Notes under the pieces: generated by a model
What the model was told of the DNA's origin: nothing
Databases searched by the model: none
The model's input: the letters and a program-made list of their open reading frames with translations, nothing else
Assembly: GCA_910580155.1 (NCBI GenBank)
Contig: CAJTWX010000017.1
Coordinates: 2,779-26,052 of the forward strand
Direction of reading: 5' to 3'
DNA: 23,274 nt
From: an uncultured Alphaproteobacteria bacterium
Lineage (GTDB): Bacteria > Pseudomonadota > Alphaproteobacteria > RF32 > CAG-239
In this document: piece by piece, positions 1 to 7,300 of the stretch
Position numbering within the stretch: position 1 is the first letter of the stretch
Layout of the letters: every line of letters begins with the position of its first letter
Made by a program: the position numbers and the translations under genes

Positions 1-973
1 TTATTGTATGAATAAATTCATCCTGCACATCTGCCGGCAACGATGTTGATATTCCATTTGGATAAACAACGTTTGTATCATATCCTTCCGGTTCAAGAAA
101 AATCTGATGGCTGGTTCTATCAGCAAATTTCACTAATTTATCTTCAATACTAGGACAGTAACGGGGACCTATTCCGGTAATCAACCCTGAAAATAATGCA
201 CATTTAGAAAAGTTATCACGAATAATTTTATGAGTTTCTTCGTTTGTATGAGTAATATAGCATTTAATTTGCGGTTGTGAAATTTTATCTGTCAAAAAAG
301 AAAAAGCTATGGGATTATCATCTCCTTTTTGTTCTTCTAATATATCCCAGTTAATTGTATCACCATTTAATCGGGCAGGGGTTCCAGTTTTTAAACGCCC
401 CACATTTAACCCCGCTTTTTTTAAATACGCTGTAACACCAACACAACTTACATCATTTACCCTTCCACCAATAGAGGTTTTATGCCCCGTAAACATTACA
501 CCATTTAAAAATGTTCCAACAGTTAAGACAACTGATTTTGCAAAATATTTTGTATCATCTGCAAGGCTTACTCCCTCAATTATATTATCTTGAATAATCA
601 AACCTTCTACAGCACCTTCTATCAAATCAAGATTTTGCTGTTGCTGTAAATTCTTTAGCATCTCCTTTTTATAAAGAGAGCGGTCTGCTTGTGCACGAGG
701 ACCTTGAACAGCAGGTCCCTTAGAGGCATTCAACATACGAAACTGTATGCCGGCTTTATCTATTACTTTAGCCATTAAACCATCAAGAGCATCAATTTCA
801 CGCACAAGATGTCCTTTTCCCAGTCCCCCTATTGCCGGATTACAAGACATCTCACCGATGGTAGAAATTTTATGTGTTATCAGCGCTGTTTTCGCTCCTA
901 CTCTCGCAGCAGCTGCCGCCGCTTCACACCCTGCGTGGCCGCCGCCAATTACCAGTACATCATATTTATTCAT
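1..973 (-). CDS. mnmG: tRNA uridine-5-carboxymethylaminomethyl modification enzyme MnmG (5' part)
   Basis: FAD-dependent partner of MnmE; the MnmEG complex installs the (carboxymethyl)aminomethyl group on U34 of certain tRNAs. Translating the minus strand from the ATG at 973-971 gives about 324 codons open to the window edge, roughly half of the usual ~620-630 residues, so the C-terminal half lies outside. The N-terminus has the dinucleotide-binding loop IGGGHAGCEAA (G10-G15). Further typical stretches are EMSCNPAIGGLGKGHLVREI, GPAVQGPRAQADR, GTFLNGVMFTG, SIGGR, LKTGTPARL and a PNGISTSLP motif near the edge. In many alphaproteobacteria mnmG directly follows mnmE; here an unrelated plus-strand gene separates them. 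Identification is firm from sequence; the start is the only ATG just before the FAD loop. Confidence 0.97.
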   Translation of the reverse strand, partial: MNKYDVLVIGGGHAGCEAAAAAARVGAKTALITHKISTIGEMSCNPAIGGLGKGHLVREIDALDGLMAKVIDKAGIQFRMLNASKGPAVQGPRAQADRSLYKKEMLKNLQQQQNLDLIEGAVEGLIIQDNIIEGVSLADDTKYFAKSVVLTVGTFLNGVMFTGHKTSIGGRVNDVSCVGVTAYLKKAGLNVGRLKTGTPARLNGDTINWDILEEQKGDDNPIAFSFLTDKISQPQIKCYITHTNEETHKIIRDNFSKCALFSGLITGIGPRYCPSIEDKLVKFADRTSHQIFLEPEGYDTNVVYPNGISTSLPADVQDEFIHTI

Positions 974-1067
974 ATTAACCTTCTCTTAAATTTTTTTGTG
1001 ATTGTACTTTTGTTTTCGTATTTTTCAAGTTTAATTTCAATAAAAATACTATAAACAAATAAAACTA

Positions 1068-1097
1068 TTGACTTATTATACTTATAGTTTTAATTAT
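1068..1097 (+). promoter_or_regulatory. possible promoter of the orphan gene at 1129
   Basis: A TTGACT -35-like hexamer (1068-1073, 5 of 6 matches to consensus) is followed after 18 bases by AATTAT (1092-1097, 4 of 6). The whole 974-1128 gap is extremely AT-rich, so chance matches are likely. It must also hold the leftward mnmG promoter, which I could not place with confidence. Confidence 0.3.
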
Positions 1098-1128
1098 TCA
1101 TTAGCGCAACTTTTAATACGAGCACATT

Positions 1129-2460
1129 ATGAACTACGATAATATCTCTTCAAATAAGTATTCAACCTTAATTTCTATTATTAATAATAAGTCGGACTCT
1201 CATTTTATCAATGAGTTAGATGCTCTTCTTTTAAAAAAACGTTTTGATAATGCATACGAGTTGTCCCTAACTGAAAGTATCTTACACGTTAGCTCTTATA
1301 ATTTAACAAGTAAAAATATAAAAAAAATAATTAATGATTTTTTTAAACTTTCCGCGATTGCTAACCTTGGCGATAACAGGAATTTATATGAATTGGTTAA
1401 ACTTGGAAACCTTTCATCAGATAAACTAGAAAGAGCAATTGATGCTGATACACATACAAATTTAATCAATACGTTGGATAATGTTTCACGTGAAACAACA
1501 TTAATTAGTTTTGATTTTCTCATTTTGCGCATATATGACAGTTTTATGCTTAAAAGTAATGTGTTCAGAATAAAAAAGGAATATGCCAAAGCTAAACACA
1601 GACTTTTCAAAAAACTTTTGACCTTTAATTATGATAATGAACGCAGAGAGAAGGAAACTACCTTTTTGTGTTGGATAGACCGATTATTATATGCGGTTAT
1701 GAACAAGGAAATCACCGCATCCGATTTTGTATTGTTATGTAAAAAAATATTCGGCTTGATAACTAAAACAATTTATTTCTATTGGAAAGTTCTACATTCT
1801 GTTAATTATATTCTTCTGCAACAAGATTTTAGCTCTAATCCCGATATGCGATTATTTAAAAAAGAAGTCTTAAACTCTATTAGTAATATGTATAACATTA
1901 TTGATATGTCTTTAGACGAAGTTAAAGAACTGATGGCGAGTATTCTTGCAAAGAAAACACCCGACAAAGAAGATTTTTATTATTTATTTGATTCCTTAAA
2001 AATAACAGCACGCAAAAACGAAGAATATAAACTGTTTAGCCTAAAGCTATGCAAATATATTATTAATTTTAACCATCAGCATAATATCTTTTGTTATCGT
2101 TTTATCAGAAAATATTTTATTGAATCGTTTTTTGATATAATAAATAATCAAATTAGCAATGCAGATATTATTGTTGAAGAAATCAGCGCTTTAATTACTC
2201 TTTTTCATATTGATACTTATTTTTGCTTTAACAGAACAGATATTTTGGTAAACATTATAAAAAAATTAAAAAGCATTGATGAAACAACAACACAGATATC
2301 TCACCATAATTTTTATAAATTTTGCGATTCATTAGATTATATTATTTACGAAAACAGAGATATTCTTACACCAGATATTTTAAAATTGCTTAAAGTGAAT
2401 TCTTCAAAACAGCCCAAACTATCTAAGTGTTTTCGATTACTTTTGTGCAAATACAGCTAA
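1129..2460 (+). CDS. unrecognised AT-rich protein, 443 residues
   Basis: I do not recognise this protein. It is a complete ORF starting at ATG 1129 with only a weak upstream purine stretch and no good Shine-Dalgarno. The product is rich in Ile, Asn, Lys, Leu, Phe and Tyr, looks mostly alpha-helical, and has no signal peptide, clear transmembrane segment or catalytic motif that I can name. A helical-repeat scaffold, a lineage-specific protein or a secreted effector are all open. It sits on the opposite strand between mnmG and mnmE, two genes that are usually neighbours, and its stop lies only 7 bases from the stop of mnmE. Its base composition is clearly lower in GC than the flanking housekeeping genes, which fits recent acquisition or relaxed selection (inference). 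The length of the uninterrupted frame argues that it is real. Confidence 0.75.
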   Translation: MNYDNISSNKYSTLISIINNKSDSHFINELDALLLKKRFDNAYELSLTESILHVSSYNLTSKNIKKIINDFFKLSAIANLGDNRNLYELVKLGNLSSDKLERAIDADTHTNLINTLDNVSRETTLISFDFLILRIYDSFMLKSNVFRIKKEYAKAKHRLFKKLLTFNYDNERREKETTFLCWIDRLLYAVMNKEITASDFVLLCKKIFGLITKTIYFYWKVLHSVNYILLQQDFSSNPDMRLFKKEVLNSISNMYNIIDMSLDEVKELMASILAKKTPDKEDFYYLFDSLKITARKNEEYKLFSLKLCKYIINFNHQHNIFCYRFIRKYFIESFFDIINNQISNADIIVEEISALITLFHIDTYFCFNRTDILVNIIKKLKSIDETTTQISHHNFYKFCDSLDYIIYENRDILTPDILKLLKVNSSKQPKLSKCFRLLLCKYS

Positions 2461-2467
2461 TATAAGC

Positions 2468-3796
2468 TTATTTACCAATACAAAAACTGCCGAAAATATT
2501 ATCAAGGATTTCATCAATTTGTACAACACCGGTAATTCTGCCGATTGCGCGACAAGCCAGACGTATATCTTCTGCTGATAATTCGATTTCTTTATCCAAT
2601 GAAAATTCTGCAAGATTTTCCAAACATTCTTCAAGATTTTTTCGATACCTTATTCTGGTTATCAAAAAGTTCGAAGAAGAAAAATTATCTTTAATCTTTT
2701 CAAGCAGAACAGCTATTAACTCATCAATTCCCTGATTATATTTTGCCGAGATAAGCAAATGTCTTTTATCTTTTACCGTCTGAATTTGACTGGCAGATAA
2801 ACTATCCATTTTGTTTGCTACAAAAATAGTTTTATCCAGCGGTAATATGTTTTCGTCTTTAAATACACCGTTTCCGTCATATAATGCCAAAACAATATCT
2901 GCATCAGAAATTTTTTGCAGAGCTATTTCTATTCCTTGCTTCTCAATAGGGTTATCCGTTTCTCTAATTCCGGCGGTATCAGTTATAACAACAGGGTATC
3001 CGCTTATATCCAAGTTTATATCTATTGCATCACGCGTTGTGCCAGCAATATCGGAAACAATAACAGCATTACGCTGCGTCAGAGTATTTATCAAACTTGA
3101 TTTTCCAGCATTAGCTTCGCCAGCAATAACTATACGAAATCCGTTTTTCAGTCTTTCGTTTACATTATTCCCCTGTAAGTGTTTTTTTATTTCCTCTTTA
3201 GTTTTAAATACAGTGTTTAAAATATCATCATAAAGATTTTGTGGAATATCTTCATCTGGAAAATCAATATAAGCTTCCAGAACAGATAAAACTTTTACCA
3301 GATTTTCCCGCCAAGACGAATAAAGATTTTTCAAATTACCATCCATTTGGCGCAATGCATATTTTTGTTGTTCTTTTGTTTCAGCATCAATTAAATCTGC
3401 TAACCCTTCAGCTTCGGTTAAGTCCATTTTTTGATTGTAAAAAGCGCGCTTAGAAAATTCACCGGCTTCAGCCAGACGTAATTCTGAAAATGACCCCAAA
3501 CAATTTAAAACACTGTTTAAAACAGCTTTAGAACCGTGACAATTGATTTCGACAACATCTTCGCCGGTAAAAGAATGTGGTGCTTTAAAATAAACAACCA
3601 GAGCTTTATCCAATAAATCACGATTATTTTTATCCAAAATCGGCGTATAATATGCATATCTCGGCTTTATATTTTCAACATCAATTTTAGTTATTTCTTT
3701 TATGACATTTAAGGCATCCGCACCAGAAACACGAATGACAGCTACACCGGATTTACCGAAAACGGTTGAAAGCGCATATATTGTTTTATCAGACAT
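2468..3796 (-). CDS. mnmE: tRNA uridine modification GTPase MnmE (TrmE)
   Basis: K+-activated GTPase that works with MnmG on tRNA wobble uridines. The 442-residue product (family about 450) has the formyl-THF-binding N-terminal domain (about 1-115, GKSGVAVIRVSG at 14-25), a helical domain, and an inserted G domain. In the G domain the P-loop GEANAGKSS is at 226-234, GTTRD at 252-256, DTAG at 273-276 and NKMD at 328-331. It ends in the diagnostic C-terminal CIGK (439-442). I start at the ATG at 3796: it has AAGGAG six bases upstream, and residue 3 onward matches the usual DKTIYALST-type start. The in-frame ATG at 3844 would add 16 residues, but it overlaps the -35 box of the promoter at 3816-3844. 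It converges with the orphan gene at 1129-2460, with no visible terminator in the 7-base gap. Confidence 0.97.
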   Translation of the reverse strand: MSDKTIYALSTVFGKSGVAVIRVSGADALNVIKEITKIDVENIKPRYAYYTPILDKNNRDLLDKALVVYFKAPHSFTGEDVVEINCHGSKAVLNSVLNCLGSFSELRLAEAGEFSKRAFYNQKMDLTEAEGLADLIDAETKEQQKYALRQMDGNLKNLYSSWRENLVKVLSVLEAYIDFPDEDIPQNLYDDILNTVFKTKEEIKKHLQGNNVNERLKNGFRIVIAGEANAGKSSLINTLTQRNAVIVSDIAGTTRDAIDINLDISGYPVVITDTAGIRETDNPIEKQGIEIALQKISDADIVLALYDGNGVFKDENILPLDKTIFVANKMDSLSASQIQTVKDKRHLLISAKYNQGIDELIAVLLEKIKDNFSSSNFLITRIRYRKNLEECLENLAEFSLDKEIELSAEDIRLACRAIGRITGVVQIDEILDNIFGSFCIGK

Positions 3797-3815
3797 ATTT
3801 TTCTCCTTTTTATCT

Positions 3816-3844
3816 GTTATAACTTGCGGTTTTAGAGATTGCAA
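3816..3844 (-). promoter_or_regulatory. sigma70-type promoter of mnmE
   Basis: Read on the minus strand: TTGCAA (3844-3839, 4 of 6), a 17-base spacer, then TATAAC (3821-3816, 5 of 6). It lies just upstream of the AAGGAG and ATG of mnmE, so the leader would be only about ten to fifteen bases. Confidence 0.6.
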
Positions 3845-3934
3845 GCTTTAAAAACACTGCTTTTATTTGCGTTACTTATCTTTTTTTAAGTTTTATCCGT
3901 TATTTTAGGGAAAAATATGTTACAGGAGTATAAA

Positions 3935-4615
3935 ATGTCACAACAAAAAATAAAACTGATTATTTGGGACTTTGACGGTGTGATAGCCGACACGGAGAAA
4001 CTTTGGCTGCTTAATCGTCAAAAACTTATCAATGAAGAATTAAATTTGCCGTGGAATTTTGCTGAGACAAATAAACATTTAGGCGGAATGAGCGACAAAA
4101 CAAAAAAAGAAATTCTAGATGCGATGAATATTAAAACTGATACTAATTTTTGGGAAAAAGCCGCTTATTTAGATAATGAAACAATGAAGCAAGGGTTTGC
4201 TCTGATGCCGCATATTAAAGATATTTTTAAGCTTAAACAATTCAAACAATGTATTGCTACTGGCGGCATTAGGTCAAAAACCATAAAAAAATTACAAATA
4301 TCTGGGGCTGATGAATATTTTGATATGCAGCAAGTTTTTACAGCTGATATGGTGGATAAAGGCAAACCTGCTCCGGATTTATTTTTATTTGCGGCTCAAA
4401 AAATGGGCTTTTTACCGAAAGAATGCATCGTTATTGAAGATTCTCTTGCCGGTATGAAAGCCGGATTAAGCGCAGGTATGATGACTGTTGCCTTTGTGGG
4501 ATGCGAGATGAATAATACACCGCAAAACATTCGTGCAATCAAAGAGTTGGGAATTAAACAAATCTTTGATAGTATGATTGAGGTTAAAAAATTTTTATTG
4601 ACTTCAAATCAGTAA
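3935..4615 (+). CDS. HAD-superfamily hydrolase (beta-phosphoglucomutase / phosphoglycolate phosphatase-like)
   Basis: Small cytosolic phosphatase or phosphomutase of HAD subfamily I, 226 residues, substrate unknown. Motif I is WDFDGVIADTE, with nucleophile D12 and acid/base D14. A helical cap follows, then motif II (IATGG, with the Thr), motif III Lys in DKGKPAPDLF, and motif IV VIEDSLAGMKAG with the Mg-binding ED. The KPAPD and EDSLAG signatures are typical of the PGMB/Gph branch. The start at 3935 is preferred because AGGAG lies six bases upstream; an in-frame ATG at 3917 would add six residues. Divergent from mnmE, and followed at short distance by a membrane protein gene with which it may be cotranscribed. 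The fold is certain, the substrate is not. Confidence 0.9.
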   Translation: MSQQKIKLIIWDFDGVIADTEKLWLLNRQKLINEELNLPWNFAETNKHLGGMSDKTKKEILDAMNIKTDTNFWEKAAYLDNETMKQGFALMPHIKDIFKLKQFKQCIATGGIRSKTIKKLQISGADEYFDMQQVFTADMVDKGKPAPDLFLFAAQKMGFLPKECIVIEDSLAGMKAGLSAGMMTVAFVGCEMNNTPQNIRAIKELGIKQIFDSMIEVKKFLLTSNQ

Positions 4616-4662
4616 CTTATGTATATTTGTCGTCAGATGTTAAATTATTAAAAATAAATATT

Positions 4663-5460
4663 ATGAATAGAATTATTAAAGAGAAACAACAGCCAAAGGC
4701 TGAGTTTTTTGCAACAGTGAAATTATTGTCTGCAATCAGAACAGGATTTTCCACGTTTTGGAAAAAGTATAAAATGTTTGTAGGATATGGCATTTCTTGT
4801 ATACTTGCTGTCATTTACCTGACGATATGGCCTTTTGATGGCGTGTTTTTTACGATATCTGTCGTGTGGGCGCTTTCTTTCCAACGATTACGCTATGCAT
4901 ATGTTTCTATAACGAAAAAGGGCGTTGTCACGATGTGGACGATCTTTTGTTTTGGCCTGTCAGGCATTCTTATGCAGGTATTAAAAGTTGAAGAACATTA
5001 TGCCGTATCAGCCATTGCTGCTGGTATCATTGTTACAATTTTTTACAGTTATATTTCTATAATTTCGTATTATTTAAAATATAATGACAAACTTTATGGT
5101 TGGGATTGTGACCGAAAAACAAAATATAATGGTATACTGCTTTCATTGCTTATTTATTCAGCTACTCTTGCGTTGGCTGAATTCGTTGACAACCAAACGA
5201 AGGAAAAGAAAGAGCAACAATTCCTGCAACAACAGTTTAACAAAGAAATGTTTGTTCCGGTAAAAATTATCGAAACAGAATCTTTTAAAGGAACAACATA
5301 CTATGTACTCGAGGCCAAAGGAGAGAAATTTTTTGTTTCGCCTTTCAAATATCCGGAAGTTCGAAACATTAAAGAAAACTCAGAGGTTAAAGTGATTTTA
5401 GGCGACGTTGATTCTGAATATCGTTTAAAAGGCGTGAAAAAAATTCAATTTAAGAACTGA
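4663..5460 (+). CDS. unrecognised inner-membrane protein with C-terminal soluble domain
   Basis: No family recognised. The 265-residue product has a short basic N-terminus and about five hydrophobic segments (roughly residues 39-56, 59-73, 87-106, 113-138 and 156-175). A Lys/Glu/Gln-rich, possibly coiled stretch (about 178-195) follows, then a beta-rich soluble domain to the end (about 196-265). The domain topology suggests an inner-membrane protein with a small SH3- or OB-like tail (inference). The start is uncertain: ATG 4663 lacks a clear Shine-Dalgarno, and an in-frame TTG at 4627 would add 12 residues and leave 11 bases to the HAD gene. A ten-codon reading frame begins at ATG 4619 and overlaps this start. 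The gene lies with the HAD gene between mnmE and rho and ends at a strong shared terminator. Confidence 0.8.
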   Translation: MNRIIKEKQQPKAEFFATVKLLSAIRTGFSTFWKKYKMFVGYGISCILAVIYLTIWPFDGVFFTISVVWALSFQRLRYAYVSITKKGVVTMWTIFCFGLSGILMQVLKVEEHYAVSAIAAGIIVTIFYSYISIISYYLKYNDKLYGWDCDRKTKYNGILLSLLIYSATLALAEFVDNQTKEKKEQQFLQQQFNKEMFVPVKIIETESFKGTTYYVLEAKGEKFFVSPFKYPEVRNIKENSEVKVILGDVDSEYRLKGVKKIQFKN

Positions 5461-5499
5461 TTTTGATAAAACGCTTTACAGATATTTCAGCAAGTAATT

Positions 5500-5528
5500 A
5501 AAAGGCAGCTTTTATAGCTGCCTTTTTT
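5500..5528. terminator. bidirectional intrinsic terminator between the membrane protein gene and rho
   Basis: Perfect stem AAAGGCAGCT (5501-5510) with AGCTGCCTTT (5516-5525), loop TTTAT, flanked by A and T runs so that it has a U tract in either direction. It lies between convergent stops at 5460 and 5530. Confidence 0.9.
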
Positions 5529-5529
5529 A

Positions 5530-6783
5530 TTATGAATTCATATTATTGAAAAAGTCATTATTATCTTTGCTTAATTTCAGTTTTTCAAGCAAGAATTCCA
5601 TACCATCGGTCATTCCCATCTGCATCAAAACGCGACGAAGAACCCACATTTTGGTTAATACATTTTTATCAACCAATAATTCTTCTTTACGTGTACCTGA
5701 ACGGGTAATGTCAATTGTCGGAAACAAACGTTTATCAGTCAGTTTTCTATCCAAAATGATTTCGGAATTGCCTGTTCCTTTAAATTCTTCAAATATAACC
5801 TCATCCATACGGGAGCCGGTGTCAATTAAAGCTGTTGCAATGATGGTCAGCGAACCGCCTTCTTCAACATTACGGGCAGCACCCAACAAGCGTTTCGGAC
5901 GTTGCAGAGCATTGGCATCCACACCGCCGGTTAAAACCTTACCGGAAGAAGGAAGAACTGTATTATAAGCTCGCCCTAAACGGGTGATGGAATCCAAAAG
6001 TATTACGACATCTTTTTTATTTTCAACTAACCGCTTAGCTTTCTCAATTACCATTTCAGCAACTTGAACGTGGCGAGCTGCTGGCTCGTCAAATGTAGAA
6101 GAAATAACTTCCCCCTTAACAGAGCGTGTCATATCTGTTACCTCTTCCGGACGTTCGTCAATAAGCAACACTATCAAATAAACCTCAGGGTGGTTTGTGG
6201 CAATAGCGTGCGCAATATTTTGCAACATTACGGTTTTACCGGTACGCGGCGGGGCAACAATTAAACCGCGCTGCCCTTTACCTTGCGGAGATATTAAGTC
6301 GATAACACGGGTTGTATAATCTTTTTCTCCACAAATGATATCAAAATTTAATTTCTCTGTCGGGTATAAAGGTGTTAGGTTATCAAAGTTTATTCTTAAC
6401 TTGGATTTCTCAGGATCATCATAGTTTATGGTATTTACTTTGGTTAAAGCAAAATAGCGCTCATTTTCTTTGGGTGCACGGATTTCACCTTCTACAGTAT
6501 CTCCGGTACGCAAACCATATTTTTTAACCTGCTGCGGTGATACATAAATATCATCTGCTGAAGCCAGATAGTTTGATTGTGATGAACGCAAAAAACCGAA
6601 TCCATCAGGCATTACTTCAATTACACCGTCACCGTGTATGACTTGGTCGTCTTCGGCAACTTTTTTCATTATAGCAAAAATCAAGTCTTGAACACGCATA
6701 GAAGAAGCGTCTTCAACTCCTATATTTTCGGCTTGATTCAAAAGCTCTTTAGGAGATTTGTTTTTTAATTCTTTTAAATGCAT
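5530..6783 (-). CDS. rho: transcription termination factor Rho
   Basis: Hexameric RNA-dependent ATPase that releases nascent transcripts. The 417-residue product (E. coli Rho is 419) has an N-terminal helical domain (LKNKSPKELLNQAE), a cold-shock-like RNA-binding fold with DGFGFLRS (60-67), Walker A APPRTGKT (177-184), LIDERPEEVTDM, Walker B ILLDSITRLGRAYN around D264, and the Q-loop VLTGGVDANALQRPKR. The C-terminus matches the usual LLEKL-type end. I start at ATG 6783, which gives the family length and has CAGG upstream; a TTG at 6825 would add 14 unlikely residues. It is the last leftward gene before the proposed replication origin. Confidence 0.97.
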   Translation of the reverse strand: MHLKELKNKSPKELLNQAENIGVEDASSMRVQDLIFAIMKKVAEDDQVIHGDGVIEVMPDGFGFLRSSQSNYLASADDIYVSPQQVKKYGLRTGDTVEGEIRAPKENERYFALTKVNTINYDDPEKSKLRINFDNLTPLYPTEKLNFDIICGEKDYTTRVIDLISPQGKGQRGLIVAPPRTGKTVMLQNIAHAIATNHPEVYLIVLLIDERPEEVTDMTRSVKGEVISSTFDEPAARHVQVAEMVIEKAKRLVENKKDVVILLDSITRLGRAYNTVLPSSGKVLTGGVDANALQRPKRLLGAARNVEEGGSLTIIATALIDTGSRMDEVIFEEFKGTGNSEIILDRKLTDKRLFPTIDITRSGTRKEELLVDKNVLTKMWVLRRVLMQMGMTDGMEFLLEKLKLSKDNNDFFNNMNS

Positions 6784-6844
6784 ATGTAAACCTGTATGGA
6801 AAAGTAAATTGATATTGAATGACAAAAGTCTGTTTGATAGTTTG

Positions 6845-6871
6845 TTTATAGTGAAAATTTTTAGATGTCAA
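6845..6871 (-). promoter_or_regulatory. possible promoter of rho
   Basis: On the minus strand a perfect TTGACA (6871-6866) is followed after only 15 bases by TATAAA (6850-6845, 5 of 6). The hexamers are good but the spacer is short, so this is moderate evidence. It would leave a leader of about 55 bases before the rho ATG. Confidence 0.45.
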
Positions 6872-7138
6872 TGTAAATGTTATTGCCTGAATTTAAAAGA
6901 TTTTTCACTACACGGTGAATTTTGGCGTTTAGATAAAAAAGTTATAAACAGCGAAAAATCCCAATCAATTATTTAAAAATATTTTTTAGTTATTTGTTTA
7001 TGCCTGTGAGTTGTGTTGATAAGTTTTTTTGCACGAAGTTATCCCGAAAAAACAAGTGATGTTTAAAAGGTTGTGTACGACTCCAAAAATCTGTTTTTAA
7101 AACAAAATTTTAATTATCGGCGTTTTTTGAGGATAAAA

Positions 7139-7153
7139 ATTGTTATCAACAAT
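7139..7153. repeat. short palindrome around a DnaA-like box
   Basis: Perfect inverted repeat ATTGTT-ATC-AACAAT. It contains the TTATCAACA box-like 9-mer (7143-7151) and is a candidate binding site inside the proposed origin. A 6-bp arm could occur by chance in AT-rich DNA. Confidence 0.4.
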
Positions 7154-7225
7154 AGTCACAGGGTGGGATAGTTTAAAGAAAACTGTTTATAACTTCGGGT
7201 TATATTTTGGGTTTATGAGGATTAT

Positions 7226-7253
7226 TTGTTAGTGTTTTCTAAAATAATATAGT
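7226..7253 (+). promoter_or_regulatory. promoter of the coaE-dnaQ-pgeF operon
   Basis: TTGTTA (7226-7231, 4 of 6), a 16-base spacer and TATAGT (7248-7253, 5 of 6) lie about 50 bases before the coaE ATG. The expected start of transcription falls inside the adjacent consensus DnaA box (7253-7261). Confidence 0.5.
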
Positions 7254-7261
7254 TATGCACA
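7253..7261 (+). promoter_or_regulatory. consensus DnaA box TTATGCACA
   Basis: Exact match to TTATNCACA. It touches the last base of the proposed coaE -10 box and covers the likely transcription start, so DnaA binding here could both nucleate initiation and repress coaE (inference). Confidence 0.6.
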
Positions 7262-7275
7262 ACGGATGTTCAAGG

Positions 7276-7284
7276 TGTGTATAA
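7276..7284 (-). promoter_or_regulatory. consensus DnaA box TTATACACA (minus strand)
   Basis: TGTGTATAA on the plus strand, an exact reverse match to TTATNCACA, 14 bases downstream of the first consensus box and in the leader of coaE, just before its AGAGG ribosome site. Confidence 0.6.
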
Positions 7285-7300
7285 ATAAAAAGAGGCAAAA

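Larger units (their letters stand above)
6930..7290. other. probable chromosomal replication origin (oriC)
   Basis: The 6784-7300 gap between divergent rho and coaE is the longest non-coding stretch in the window and has no plausible gene. It holds two 9-mers fitting the DnaA-box consensus TTATNCACA (7253-7261, and 7276-7284 on the minus strand). It also has four one-mismatch relatives: TTATAAACA at 6942-6950 and reversed at 7184-7192, and TTATCAACA at 7143-7151 and reversed at 7014-7022. TTATCCCGA (7039-7047) is weaker. A nearly pure A/T run at about 6966-7000 could serve as the unwinding element. Gene order (rho on one side, coaE-dnaQ on the other, diverging) matches the origin neighbourhood of alphaproteobacteria. 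The boxes and AT run are seen; origin function is inferred. Confidence 0.7.

Noticed and set aside
309..1054. Several plus-strand reading frames of 80-94 codons
   Set aside because: They lie opposite mnmG, whose minus-strand translation is an unmistakable family match.
6784..6825. Longer rho start at TTG 6825
   Set aside because: It adds 14 residues not expected in the family; ATG 6783 gives 417 residues, close to E. coli Rho at 419.
7091..7113. TTAA pair in the origin region as a CtrA site
   Set aside because: The spacing between the TTAA half-sites is 9 bases, not the 7 of the TTAA-N7-TTAA consensus.
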